Source of the DNA: Oscillospiraceae bacterium
Lineage (GTDB): Bacteria > Bacillota > Clostridia > Oscillospirales > Acutalibacteraceae
DNA: 36,746 bases
Assembly (NCBI GenBank): GCA_029098185.1
Contig: JAQXNV010000063.1
Span: forward strand, 1 to 36,746
Reading direction: 5' to 3'
Shown: piece by piece, positions 16,274-23,554 of the stretch
Numbering within the stretch: position 1 is the first letter of the stretch
Layout: the number at the start of each line of letters is the position of its first letter
Translations under genes and position numbers: made by a program
The notes under the pieces: model-generated
The model's database searches: none
What the model was told of the DNA's origin: nothing
The model's input: the letters and a program-made list of their open reading frames with translations, nothing else

Positions 16274-17590
16274 TTATTCGTTTAAGAATGAGAAAACATT
16301 GACAACATTCAGTCCTTTACCGCTCTCCCAGCCATTATACTGATCGGTATTGCAGACCTGGAGAGAATCCGGATAGGCAATCACGAGACATGGAATCTCC
16401 TCTGCCACGACATTTTGCAGTTCTTCCAGCATGGAAGTCATCTGCTCCATGGTGGTCACTTTATCATACTGCTCTGTGACGATCTGATCAAATTTGTCGC
16501 TCTTGTAGCCCATAACGTTATAGGTACCGATACTGTAGTCGCTGGAACAGAGAGACACCAGGAAGGACGGTGTGTTGGAGGACGACCAACCCCAGGTGGA
16601 CATATCATAATCTCTGCCCTTGGATACTTCAAAGTCTGGCCAGACATAGGCGTCTACCGTATCCATCTCCATAGATTTTACCGTTGCCTTGATGCCCACT
16701 TCCTTCAAATCTTCCGCATCCAGTTCCGCAATTCTGGCACGGATAGTATTGCCGGAATAAGTAAGAATGTCAAAATCCAGCACTTTCCCGTCTTTGTCCA
16801 GACGATACCCATCACCGTTTGTTTTTGTGTAGCCCAGTTCATCCAGAAGCTGTGCGGCTTTCTCTGTATCGTGGACATATTCCAGACCGCCGACCGCGTA
16901 TTCCATATCGCTGCGGATCAACCCTCTAGTACCAACGGCAGCATAGTCGCCATACAGTGTTTTGCAAATGTCGTTGACATCAATGGCATAGGATAGTGCC
17001 TGGCGGAATTTTACATCCTGCAGCGCTTTTTCCCCATTGTTGAAGTTCAGGATCGTCGGCGCATAGCCATCGTTGGCGTACACGGTAAGGCCAGACGTAT
17101 TTTTAAAGGTATCGACAACTTCCACGCCGATGCTGGAAGTGGCTGCGGCAAATTCTCCCGACAGGATGCCTTGCTGTACCGCTGTAGCATCTGTCACGAT
17201 AGGCATATTGATCTTCGATACCTGCGGTGTTCCGCGGAAATAATCCTCCACCGCTTCCAACTTGTAATATTCGCCAGTCTTGTACTCCGTCAGCTTGTAC
17301 ATCCCGGAGCCGATGGATTCCTTTACTGTAGTGGGATCTTTCACCCCATCGTAAACATCCTTACAGATGATCCGCATAACGCTCAATCCGTCTCTGGCAA
17401 AGTTGATGTCACTGTTCTTCAGGGTGAACACAACGGTCTTGTCATCCGGTGTTTCAATCTTCTCGATCTTATCGGCGATCTTCCGCAGACCTGCCACGTT
17501 TTTATCGGCAGGATATTCAAAAGAGAATTTGAAAACCATAAAATTATGAGTGATTATTGCTCTCCATAGGTTATCAATAAAATCCTCCAA
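16274..17590 (-). pseudogene. 5'-truncated SBP_bac_5 binding protein (operon 2, SBP-B)
   Basis: The frame carries the C-terminal two thirds of a family 5 binding protein: KFSFEYPADKNVAGL onward, GSGMYKL, a VKFRQALSYAID helix, then the end KGLNVVNVFSFLNE. It has no signal peptide, no lipobox and none of the first ~150 residues. The first 20 codons before KFSFEY (17590 to about 17540) read into AT-rich foreign DNA and have no ribosome binding site. It is therefore a remnant. SBP-A upstream keeps its N-terminus, but their shared middle regions differ in sequence, so they were two separate paralogous genes, not halves of one. Confidence 0.85.
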
Positions 17591-17786
17591 AAGCCTTGAA
17601 AATAAAGGATTTATCGCAATCAGTACACCTTAATTCTTTATATGGTTTCACACAATGTTACCCTTGTTCTGCACAATCATAAGGGCAAAATCAAGGGCAG
17701 AAAAATCTCATAACAAGATATAACAAAGTGTGGCAATCGGGGAAGTGTGATGTATGTGCGAATATATTATAACGGAGGATTTTTTA

Positions 17787-18167
17787 ATGGACAAGTATAT
17801 TTATGATAAGAGTAACGGTCTTTGGTACGAATTACAGGGAGATTACTATATTCCTTGTCTTACTTTACCAACCGAAAAAGAACACAAGCCTATCGGCTTA
17901 TGGGGACAGCGGCACAAACGCTATTTACAGGAACATAAACGGGCGGTGTACACCACGCTGCTCACAAGCGGAAAATTGAACGATTATCTTGCTGATATTG
18001 ACGAACAGGCAATGGATATGATGTTCCGATTGGTTGAGCAAATGGCTGACAAGGAAGGTGTGACTGAGCAACTCAAAGCGGAAAACCCGATGTTGTGGGT
18101 TGGAAGAATGAACGAGATACAGGCAAGGGCAAGAGAAATCATCAACGCAGAAATTATTTACGCATAA
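17787..18167 (+). CDS. tnpV: Transposon-encoded protein TnpV
   Basis: A 126-aa protein recognised as TnpV of Tn4451-like integrative elements. It has the typical start (IYDKSNGLWYELQGDYYIPC), the LGLWGQRHKRYL-like segment (PIGLWGQRHKRYLQEHKRA) and the tail NPMLWVGRMNEIQARAREII. The role of TnpV in transposition is not well established. The ATG at 17787 has CGGAGGA upstream; an earlier in-frame ATG at 17754 has no ribosome site. A perfect terminator follows. It marks the segment as foreign. Confidence 0.92.
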   Translation: MDKYIYDKSNGLWYELQGDYYIPCLTLPTEKEHKPIGLWGQRHKRYLQEHKRAVYTTLLTSGKLNDYLADIDEQAMDMMFRLVEQMADKEGVTEQLKAENPMLWVGRMNEIQARAREIINAEIIYA

Positions 18168-18175
18168 ACCAAAGT

Positions 18176-18207
18176 CGGCAGGGAGAAATCTCTGCCGCAA
18201 TTTTTTT
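18176..18207 (+). terminator. tnpV terminator
   Basis: CGGCAGGGA pairs with TCTCTGCCG-type bases around a GAAA loop (18176-18197, one G-T wobble), followed by a run of seven T at 18201-18207. Confidence 0.9.
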
Positions 18208-18279
18208 GAAAAGTTCTTGTTTGTAGCCCATCGTAATGATGTTATTTACATAAATCATTATATGTTTGCGGTATCTCTC

Positions 18280-18328
18280 TTGACAAATAGGAACGATTGA
18301 AGTATGATTAGTTATACAAATCATACTT
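18280..18328 (+). promoter_or_regulatory. Strong promoter with overlapping operator (AbrB-ABC operon)
   Basis: TTGACA (18280-18285), a 17-bp spacer, and TATGAT (18303-18308) form a near-consensus sigma-A promoter. A perfect 10-bp inverted repeat, AAGTATGATT (18300-18309) and AATCATACTT (18319-18328), covers the -10 and start point. That placement is typical of a repressor site. The gene immediately downstream encodes an AbrB-like DNA-binding protein, so autorepression is the simplest reading. Confidence 0.85.
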
Positions 18329-18345
18329 AATAAGGAGTGATTATT

Positions 18346-18561
18346 TTGTCAAAACCAAAAGGAAAATATGCTTGGACTGCTACGGTGGGGGAAAAAGGAC
18401 AAATTGTTATACCGAAGCAGGCAAGAGAAATATTCAATATTAAACCGGGGGACACGTTGGTAATTTTGGGGGATGAAAAGCGAGGAATTGCAATTCCGCC
18501 GAAAACAATGTTCTCGCAGTTTGCTGCTGCTGTATTTGAGACTACTGAGGAGGATGAATAA
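18346..18561 (+). CDS. AbrB/MazE/SpoVT-domain transcriptional regulator
   Basis: A 71-aa protein with one swapped-hairpin AbrB domain: GKYAWTATVGEKGQIVIPKQ, AREIFNIKPGDTLVILGDE, RGIAI. The start is TTG at 18346, preceded by AAGGAG at 18332-18337; a GTG at 18337 overlaps the ribosome site itself and is unlikely. It is translationally coupled to the next ABC ATPase gene (TAATG overlap). It probably binds the inverted repeat in its own promoter and controls the exporter genes. The signal it responds to is unknown. Confidence 0.9.
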   Translation: MSKPKGKYAWTATVGEKGQIVIPKQAREIFNIKPGDTLVILGDEKRGIAIPPKTMFSQFAAAVFETTEEDE

Positions 18562-19280
18562 TGTCGCTTTGTGATGTTAGAAAGTTAAAAAAATCATATC
18601 CCTCTTTTGTGCTGTCAGACATTTCTTTTGAGTTGAGTGCTGGTAGAATTATCGGCTTTATCGGCAGAAATGGAGCAGGTAAAACGACAACAATAAAGTC
18701 TATTTTGGGATTTGTTCATCCTGATTGCGGTGAGATAAGTTATTTCGGATTGCCATTTTCAGAAAATGAGAGAGAAATAAAGCAACGCATTGGATTTTCT
18801 ACAGGAGCAGTCAACTATTATCCGAAGAAAAAAATCAAGAATATTGTTGCTATAACAAAAACTTTTTACAAAAATTGGGATGAAACTACGTACAGGGAAT
18901 ATCTCGAATTGTTTTCGCTGGATGAGAATAAAATGCCCTGCGAGCTTTCAGAGGGAATGAAAGTAAAATTCAATCTTCTTCTTGCTCTTTCGCATAGGGC
19001 AGAAATTCTGATTTTGGACGAGCCGACAAGTGGACTTGATCCGTTTTCCAGAAATGAACTTCTTGAGTTATTTGTTGAGCTAAAAAACAGAGGTGTTGCA
19101 GTATTGTTTTCCACGCATATCACTTCGGATATAGAAAAATGTGCCGATGATATTATGTTCATAAGAAAAGGGAAACTTATTGCCAACTGCTCTAAGAATA
19201 AATTTTGTGAAAATTACTGCAAAGATGGGGAAACATTAGAAGAAGCTATATTACGAATGGAAAAGGAAGATAGGGTATGA
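18561..19280 (+). CDS. ABC exporter ATP-binding protein
   Basis: A 239-aa ATPase of the ABC-2 (CcmA/BcrA-like) class, with Walker A GRNGAGKTTT, signature-like LSEGMKVKFNLLLALSH, Walker B ILILDEPTSGLDP and H-loop FSTH. The signature is LSEGM instead of LSGGQ, common in this subclass. Its partner is the membrane protein immediately downstream (4-base overlap). Such pairs in mobile segments often export or confer immunity to antimicrobial peptides. That is inference here. Confidence 0.92.
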   Translation: MSLCDVRKLKKSYPSFVLSDISFELSAGRIIGFIGRNGAGKTTTIKSILGFVHPDCGEISYFGLPFSENEREIKQRIGFSTGAVNYYPKKKIKNIVAITKTFYKNWDETTYREYLELFSLDENKMPCELSEGMKVKFNLLLALSHRAEILILDEPTSGLDPFSRNELLELFVELKNRGVAVLFSTHITSDIEKCADDIMFIRKGKLIANCSKNKFCENYCKDGETLEEAILRMEKEDRV

Positions 19281-19930
19281 GAAAACTGTTAAAAAAAGAA
19301 ATGAAGCTTGCAGCTTCTCCTCTTTCGTACATATTTATTGCATTTGGTTTGATGGCATTTTTGCCGGGGTATCCTATATTGGTCGGCTCATTTTTCGTCT
19401 GCCTTGGGCTATTTCAATCGTTTCAATATATGAGAGAAGCGAACGACATTACCTATACTGCTCTTTTGCCTGTCGCTAAAGGCGACATCGTAAGAGCAAA
19501 GTATGTGTTTTGTATTATGATAGAATTATGCTATTTCATTTTGACATCCGTGCCTGTGTTGGTTCGTATGACGGTATTATCAGAAACTGCCGTATACAGA
19601 AATAATGTTTTAATGAATGCTAATCTTGTATATCTTGGCTTTGTACTGCTGGTTTTAGGATTGTTTAATCTGATATTCATTGGTGGCTTTTTCAAAACCG
19701 CCTATAAGTTTGCAAAGCCCTTTGTTGTCTTTATTGTCGTTGCTTTTTTAGTTGTTGGGATTGGAGAAACGCTTTTTCACATCCCTGCTTTTTCAGCTTT
19801 AAATGCCTTTGGCTTTACGCACATAGGTTTGCAGATAGGCGTACTTATTACCGGCATAATTGTTTTTGCATTGTTGACAGCCATTTCACTACATTGGTCA
19901 ATAAAAAACTTTGAGAAGATTGATTTATGA
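19277..19930 (+). CDS. ABC-2 type permease
   Basis: A 217-aa membrane protein with about six hydrophobic helices, N-terminal amphipathic MRKLLKKEMKLAASPLSYIF and the segment NDITYTALLPVAKGDIVRAKY. This last is a PVSR/PVAKGDIV-type motif seen in ABC-2 membrane components, where it contacts the ATPase. It is the last gene of the three-gene AbrB-ATPase-permease operon and is followed by a terminator about 70 bases downstream. Substrate unknown. Confidence 0.88.
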   Translation: MRKLLKKEMKLAASPLSYIFIAFGLMAFLPGYPILVGSFFVCLGLFQSFQYMREANDITYTALLPVAKGDIVRAKYVFCIMIELCYFILTSVPVLVRMTVLSETAVYRNNVLMNANLVYLGFVLLVLGLFNLIFIGGFFKTAYKFAKPFVVFIVVAFLVVGIGETLFHIPAFSALNAFGFTHIGLQIGVLITGIIVFALLTAISLHWSIKNFEKIDL

Positions 19931-20003
19931 TATTCTTTCCTTGCTTACAAAATAAACATAAAGGAAATAATTCATTCTTTTGCTACGATAATGATTATGT
20001 ATG

Positions 20004-20038
20004 CCGCCGCTATGGGTAAAACCATAACGGCGGTTTTT
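20004..20038 (+). terminator. Terminator of AbrB-ABC operon, at the element edge
   Basis: CCGCCGCTATGG pairs with CCATAACGGCGG (one mismatch) around a 6-base loop and runs into TTTTT. It abuts the truncated 3' end of SBP-A, whose stop codon lies in its T run. Confidence 0.9.
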
Positions 20039-21237
20039 CAATGCCTATCGGCTATCTCTGTCAATGTTTTTTTTACGATTTCCGCCATGCCGGTATAAGA
20101 CTCCGGACAAGTCAGGGTAAAGGAAATATTCTTGCCTTCCAGCACCTTCCTTGCGGCCTCAACATCGTAATCATACTGCTCGACCTCATCGGTGTAGAAG
20201 CGGGTATTTGTTGGGGAAATCAGTCCCGCTCCTGTGACGGTACCATAACCTCTCCAGATATTCTGGACAATGGACTCTCGGTCAATGGCCTGATAGATGG
20301 CTTTGCGCACCTCAAAATCGGCAAACTCCGGCACTTTTTCGTGGTTGAGATAAATCTGATAAATCATATCATCATCTTTCGAAATGATACCCACGCCATC
20401 CTTTTTCCCATATTCTTCGGCTAGGTCGGCGGAAATACCGGCCAGATCGATTTCTCCGTTTTCAAAGGCCAGCAGCTCATCGGAAACCGGCACAAAATCG
20501 ATCTCCCTCGCCGCTACCTTCGGGCCGTAATAATCGTCGAAGGCAATATAGGAGTAAGCGCCGGTGGTGGGGTCATAAGAATTGAACTTGTACATTCCGC
20601 AGCCTACATATGCTTTTTCATCGGTAAAGGTCAGTGGATCTTCCACCGATTCCCAGATGTGCTGAGGCAGAATAAACATACTGCCGATAAAGCCCAGCAC
20701 TGTGGAATCATTTTCGTTGGCTGTGATCTGTACGGTGTATTCGTCCAGCACCTTCGCCGTCAGATTGTTGTAATCGCCAGAGAAAATCAACTGAGATGTC
20801 GGTGTATGCTTCTGATAATAATTTACGGTAAAGGCCACATCATCGGCGGTTACCTTTTCTCCATCGTGCCACATTGCATCCTGATGAAGTTTAAAAGTAT
20901 AAACATTGCCGTCTACGCTGTAAGACTCTGCCAGCCATGGATCGAGTTCTTTCGTTCCCTCGTTCAAAAGAGAATCGAAAATATAGCGTACTTTTTGATC
21001 GGCTGGGCCGCCGGACTTTTGCAGAAATGGATTGGGGCCGCCTCGGTCGCCGCCATAAGCAGCCATTCTCAATGTATCCACCTGATATGTTTTCTCCGGC
21101 TGCGTATTTGCCGTTTGCGCCTGAGAGGGTGTATCAGCGGATGAACCCTCCGAAGTACAGGCTGTGATAGAGAAAACGGATAACGCAGCAAGCATTCCTG
21201 CCACGATACATTTACTTGTTTTTGCAATTTTTGGCAT
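20038..21237 (-). pseudogene. 3'-truncated SBP_bac_5 lipoprotein (operon 2, SBP-A)
   Basis: A 399-aa frame with an intact lipoprotein signal (MPKIAKTSKCIVAGMLAALS, then VFSITAC as lipobox). It holds the first three quarters of a family 5 binding protein: LRMAAYGGDRGGPNPF, FKLHQDAMWHDGEKVTADDV, CGMYKFNSY and VRKAIYQAIDRESIVQNIW. It ends abruptly at LTEIADRH, where homologues continue for about 130 residues through the second half of the C-terminal lobe. The stop lies in foreign DNA. It follows the methyltransferase gene by 18 bases. The truncated product could still be exported but is unlikely to fold as a working receptor. Confidence 0.85.
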
Positions 21238-21255
21238 AACTGTTCCCTCCTGGGT

Positions 21256-22041
21256 CTAAAATGTTTTTTGCCAGATTAGAATTCCTTTTTTGAAAGTTGT
21301 GATCCGTTCAATTTGACCGTTTTCCGTAATCTCCAGTAAGGCTTCCCGCACCTTGGGAAGATCGCTGTCAGGAAAATCGTATTCCTTCTGGTAGTAAACC
21401 AACGCATCCTCCAGAGAAATCCAACCCTTTCCACCTTTGTCTACATACGAAACAGACGGAAAATATCCCCATTTCCAAAGGGTATCAAACATTAGCTGAA
21501 TCCGATTGAATTCCCTGGTGATCCCAAATAGATTGTCAATCCTTTCCGTGATGTTGCAGTATCGCGTAGCAAAATGACTATAATAGCAATAACCGCCTCG
21601 CTTACACGCAGAAATCATTTTCAAAAGCGTTTCTTCGTTATAAATGGCCGGTGCCATATTGGCAAAGACAAAATCAAATTCGTTTTCGTAAAATACTGCT
21701 TCTTCCTTCGTCCAGTCTTGATGTGCAAAAGTCACGTTATTGGCCTCTGCGTTATTCGCCTTGGCATACTTTAACATTTCCTCGGAAATATCCAAAGCCA
21801 CAACACTGTCGGCATGCTTTGCAAGCTCTTTTGTAAAGAGACCGGGGCCGCAGCCCAAATCTAAAACACGGCTGGTTTTGCTGAGCATTCCCTTGGCTTC
21901 AAATTCCGCCATCATCGCTTGCTTTTCCGCAAGAGGCTCAAGCCGGTTCGATGCAGATTCATTATAGTCTTTGGCCCGAAAGTCCCAGTAATGTCTATCG
22001 ATCATTTCATAATACAACGGATCAAATACGAGATTTTCCAT
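21256..22041 (-). CDS. Class I SAM-dependent methyltransferase (operon 2)
   Basis: A 261-aa cytoplasmic methyltransferase. Motif I is VLDLGCGPGLFTKEL (about residues 60-75). The acidic SAM-ribose residue follows in VVALDISEEML, motif II/III lies around FVFANMAPAI, and KRGGYCYYSHF is the post-motif strand. The N-terminal cap and C-terminal ~90 residues (YPPSV-like FPSVSYVDKGGKGW) are less conserved and would set the substrate, which I cannot name. It is the first gene of operon 2, directly before a binding-protein gene, so it may modify the imported ligand (inference). ATG 22041 has GGGGGAA upstream. Confidence 0.9.
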   Translation of the reverse strand: MENLVFDPLYYEMIDRHYWDFRAKDYNESASNRLEPLAEKQAMMAEFEAKGMLSKTSRVLDLGCGPGLFTKELAKHADSVVALDISEEMLKYAKANNAEANNVTFAHQDWTKEEAVFYENEFDFVFANMAPAIYNEETLLKMISACKRGGYCYYSHFATRYCNITERIDNLFGITREFNRIQLMFDTLWKWGYFPSVSYVDKGGKGWISLEDALVYYQKEYDFPDSDLPKVREALLEITENGQIERITTFKKGILIWQKTF

Positions 22042-22130
22042 TTCATTTCCCCCAGAAATTTTAGTATAACGTATCCGTTGGAATCCACCGTCCCTTCACT
22101 TAAAAATACCAGACTTGATCGTCTAGACTC

Positions 22131-22193
22131 AGTATAGCACGGCCAAAATCCAACTGCAAACAACTGGTTGTTTAGCGCATAAACAACTTGTTT
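22131..22193 (-). promoter_or_regulatory. Operon 2 promoter with two phased palindromes
   Basis: On the minus strand, TTGCAG (22154-22159), a 17-bp spacer and TATACT (22131-22136) form a good promoter. Two palindromes lie upstream: AAACAAC-N2-GTTGTTT (22158-22173, centre about -41.5) and AAACAA-N-TTGTTT (22181-22193, centre about -63), roughly two helical turns apart. Between them a GTTTA-N5-TAAAC dyad satisfies the T-N11-A rule of LysR regulators. The LysR gene next door is the obvious candidate binder. Confidence 0.75.
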
Positions 22194-22204
22194 CGTTGTC
22201 GCTT

Positions 22205-23104
22205 TTATTGATTCAAATTGATCATTTGGTTCCATTCTGTAATAAATTCCGCCAGATGATTTACCGCCCATGGGGATTTTACATCCTTTGCGGATACCAG
22301 ATTCACAGGGATCCTGGCCATTTCATCGGTGATAATTACTGGACAAAGTTCCTTGCTGTATGCCTCCTGCAGAGATGCCTCGTCCAAAATCACAATTCCT
22401 TTGTTCTCCATGCACAGCGTGTTGCACATGCAGGGACCGCTGATCTCAAAAATAATATTAGGACTAAATTCTGCCTGTTTGCAGCAGCGTTCTATAACAG
22501 AACGAATATGAAAATTTTTCGCTTTGGTGATCATTTTTTGATTTCTTAAATCGGAAAAAGACAGGCACTTCCGGTGACTCAGCGGATTTTGCGGATTGAT
22601 CACCGCATACAACTTCATGAAACGAAGCGGAATACATTCAAATTTTTCGGAATCCAGATCACCGACCAAGATTCCCAAATCGGCTTTGTGATTGAAAATC
22701 ATCGATTCTGCCTGGTCATCCGGCGCCTCCGTATAATCCAACCGCACATTTTTATGACTTTGTTGGAAATCCAGGATCATTTGAGGAGAATAATAATCAA
22801 GCATCCCAAAGGAGAGCACCAGCTTCACTGACGCACTGTCCATATGACGGAGCAGTTCAAAATCCATGGTTGCTGAATCCATCTGGGCTAGAATATTTTC
22901 CGCCCGGGTCCGGAATACCTCCCCGAATTTCGTCGCTTCCAGTCCCTCCTGGGTCCGCACAAACAACGGTACTCCTAATTCGTCTTCCAGCTTTTTCAGC
23001 GTTTTCCCAAGTCCTTGAGGGGTAATGAATAGTTCCCGGGCCGCCTTCACAATACTCTTTTGCTGATAAATCTGCAAAAAGCTCTCCAGTTCCTTCAGAT
23101 TCAT
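22205..23104 (-). CDS. LysR-family transcriptional regulator 1
   Basis: A 299-aa LysR-type regulator. The N-terminal winged helix is at residues 1-60 (LESFLQIYQQKSIVKAAREL, then FITPQGLGKTLKKLEDELGV and PLFVRT), followed by a linker helix and an effector domain from about residue 90 (VKLVLSFGMLDYYSPQMI onward). The effector domain has a cluster of cysteines (RCCKQ, GPCMCNTLCMEN), unusual for the family, that could hold a metal or sense thiols. The gene lies upstream of operon 2 on the same strand, with its own promoter carrying the shared 24-bp dyad. Likely targets are operon 2 and possibly operon 3. Confidence 0.94.
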   Translation of the reverse strand: MNLKELESFLQIYQQKSIVKAARELFITPQGLGKTLKKLEDELGVPLFVRTQEGLEATKFGEVFRTRAENILAQMDSATMDFELLRHMDSASVKLVLSFGMLDYYSPQMILDFQQSHKNVRLDYTEAPDDQAESMIFNHKADLGILVGDLDSEKFECIPLRFMKLYAVINPQNPLSHRKCLSFSDLRNQKMITKAKNFHIRSVIERCCKQAEFSPNIIFEISGPCMCNTLCMENKGIVILDEASLQEAYSKELCPVIITDEMARIPVNLVSAKDVKSPWAVNHLAEFITEWNQMINLNQ

Positions 23105-23137
23105 TCCCTTTTCCCCTTTTCCTTCATCATTCTTTTC

Positions 23138-23194
23138 ATTCTACATCAGCAAATTTTTTAGCACAACTTCTTATTGCGTAAAATTTCTCATCTG
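23138..23194 (-). promoter_or_regulatory. LysR 1 promoter with 24-bp dyad operator
   Basis: On the minus strand, TTGTGC (23161-23166), a 17-bp spacer and TAGAAT (23138-23143). The dyad at 23171-23194 (plus-strand left half TTATTGCG, right half CTCATCTG, one side imperfect) lies 4 bases above the -35, centre about -51.5. Predicted start at 23131, 27 bases before the ATG. Confidence 0.7.
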
Positions 23195-23237
23195 GGAAAG
23201 ACATTTTAAATTCTGTCCCTCCCCAGAAAGACGGCAA

Positions 23238-23266
23238 TAAAAAAACAGCCATCAAAATGACTGTTT
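23238..23266 (-). terminator. Intrinsic terminator of the predicted small RNA
   Basis: Minus-strand stem AAACAG-N-CAT / ATG-N-CTGTTT with a TTTG loop is followed by a run of seven T (plus-strand A run 23239-23245). No open reading frame precedes it on that strand until the terminated methyltransferase gene, which is why a separate RNA is proposed. Confidence 0.8.
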
Positions 23267-23368
23267 GCGAAATTAACACCTGCTGTCGGACAACAGCATT
23301 CCATATATGAGAGTATCATTAGGGGCGCCCGATTGCAGTCAGGTTAGAACGGCTAGCCCCTTCGTTCT
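23238..23368 (-). ncRNA. Predicted small RNA with own promoter and terminator
   Basis: About 131 nt between a predicted sigma-A start (23368) and an intrinsic terminator (23238-23266: AAACAG-TCAT / ATG-GCTGTTT plus seven T on the minus strand). No ribosome site precedes any ATG inside it. It can fold into a 5' hairpin (GTCAG...CTGAC, with inner AACG/CGTT) and a second hairpin TGCTGT-TGTCCG-ACAGCA. AGGGGC in the first loop can pair with GCCCCT downstream, a possible pseudoknot. It matches no RNA family I recognise. It could be a trans-acting sRNA or an attenuated leader of the LysR 1 gene. Confidence 0.5.
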
Positions 23369-23374
23369 GACAAC

Positions 23375-23459
23375 AGTATAATCTTTTTGAACTGTCAGCA
23401 CAACCTTTTATTGAACGACTTTTCTCATTAAACGGTTACTGAGAATTTTTAGGCCATAA
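23375..23459 (-). promoter_or_regulatory. Small-RNA promoter with two 24-bp dyads
   Basis: On the minus strand, TTGTGC (23398-23403), a 17-bp spacer and TATACT (23375-23380). The dyad at 23408-23431 (halves TTATTGAA and CTCATTAA around 8 bases) is 4 bases above the -35, centre about -51.5. A second, weaker copy lies at 23436-23459 (TTACTGAG left half, ending GCCATAA), 28 bp further up. Confidence 0.75.
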
Positions 23460-23472
23460 CTACCGGTTTTCC

Positions 23473-23515
23473 AAAAAAATACCTCTGATTGCGGAAAAAT
23501 CACCACAATCAGAGG
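23473..23515 (-). terminator. Terminator of ABC operon 3
   Basis: On the minus strand, CCTCTGATTG (23506-23515) pairs perfectly with CAATCAGAGG (23482-23491) and runs into TATTTTTTT. It lies about 40 bases after the methyltransferase stop codon. Confidence 0.9.
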
Positions 23516-23554
23516 CTTTTCTATATGGATATTGGGAAACGAATCAAGAGAAAA

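Larger units (their letters stand above)
17542..20038. mobile_element. AT-rich mobile-element remnant interrupting operon 2
   Basis: About 2.5 kb, visibly richer in A/T than its surroundings, holds tnpV, an AbrB-like regulator gene and an ABC-2 exporter pair, all on the plus strand against the minus-strand operon. Its edges fall inside two different SBP reading frames. tnpV belongs to Tn4451-family elements, but no TnpX-type serine recombinase is present, so this is a remnant or a passenger segment. AAAACCATAA occurs near both edges (17532-17541 and 20018-20027). That may be a repeat left by recombination or chance. The exact ends are uncertain by tens of bases. Confidence 0.65.

Noticed and set aside
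18302-18326. GTATGA...TCATAC as a NikR (nickel repressor) operator, given the nickel-type transporters nearby
   Set aside because: The spacing is 13 bases, not the 16 of the E. coli NikR site. It lies in foreign DNA in front of an AbrB-like gene, and the longer perfect repeat is better explained by that regulator.
22041-22204. SAM- or metal-sensing riboswitch before the methyltransferase operon
   Set aside because: The predicted leader is short (about 80 bases), and I could not form the core of any riboswitch I know. The repeats lie upstream of the start point and fit DNA operators better.
23238-23330. A short frame in the predicted small RNA reading MILSYMECCCPTAGVNF
   Set aside because: There is no ribosome site before either ATG, the frame runs through the terminator hairpin, and the composition is not convincing.
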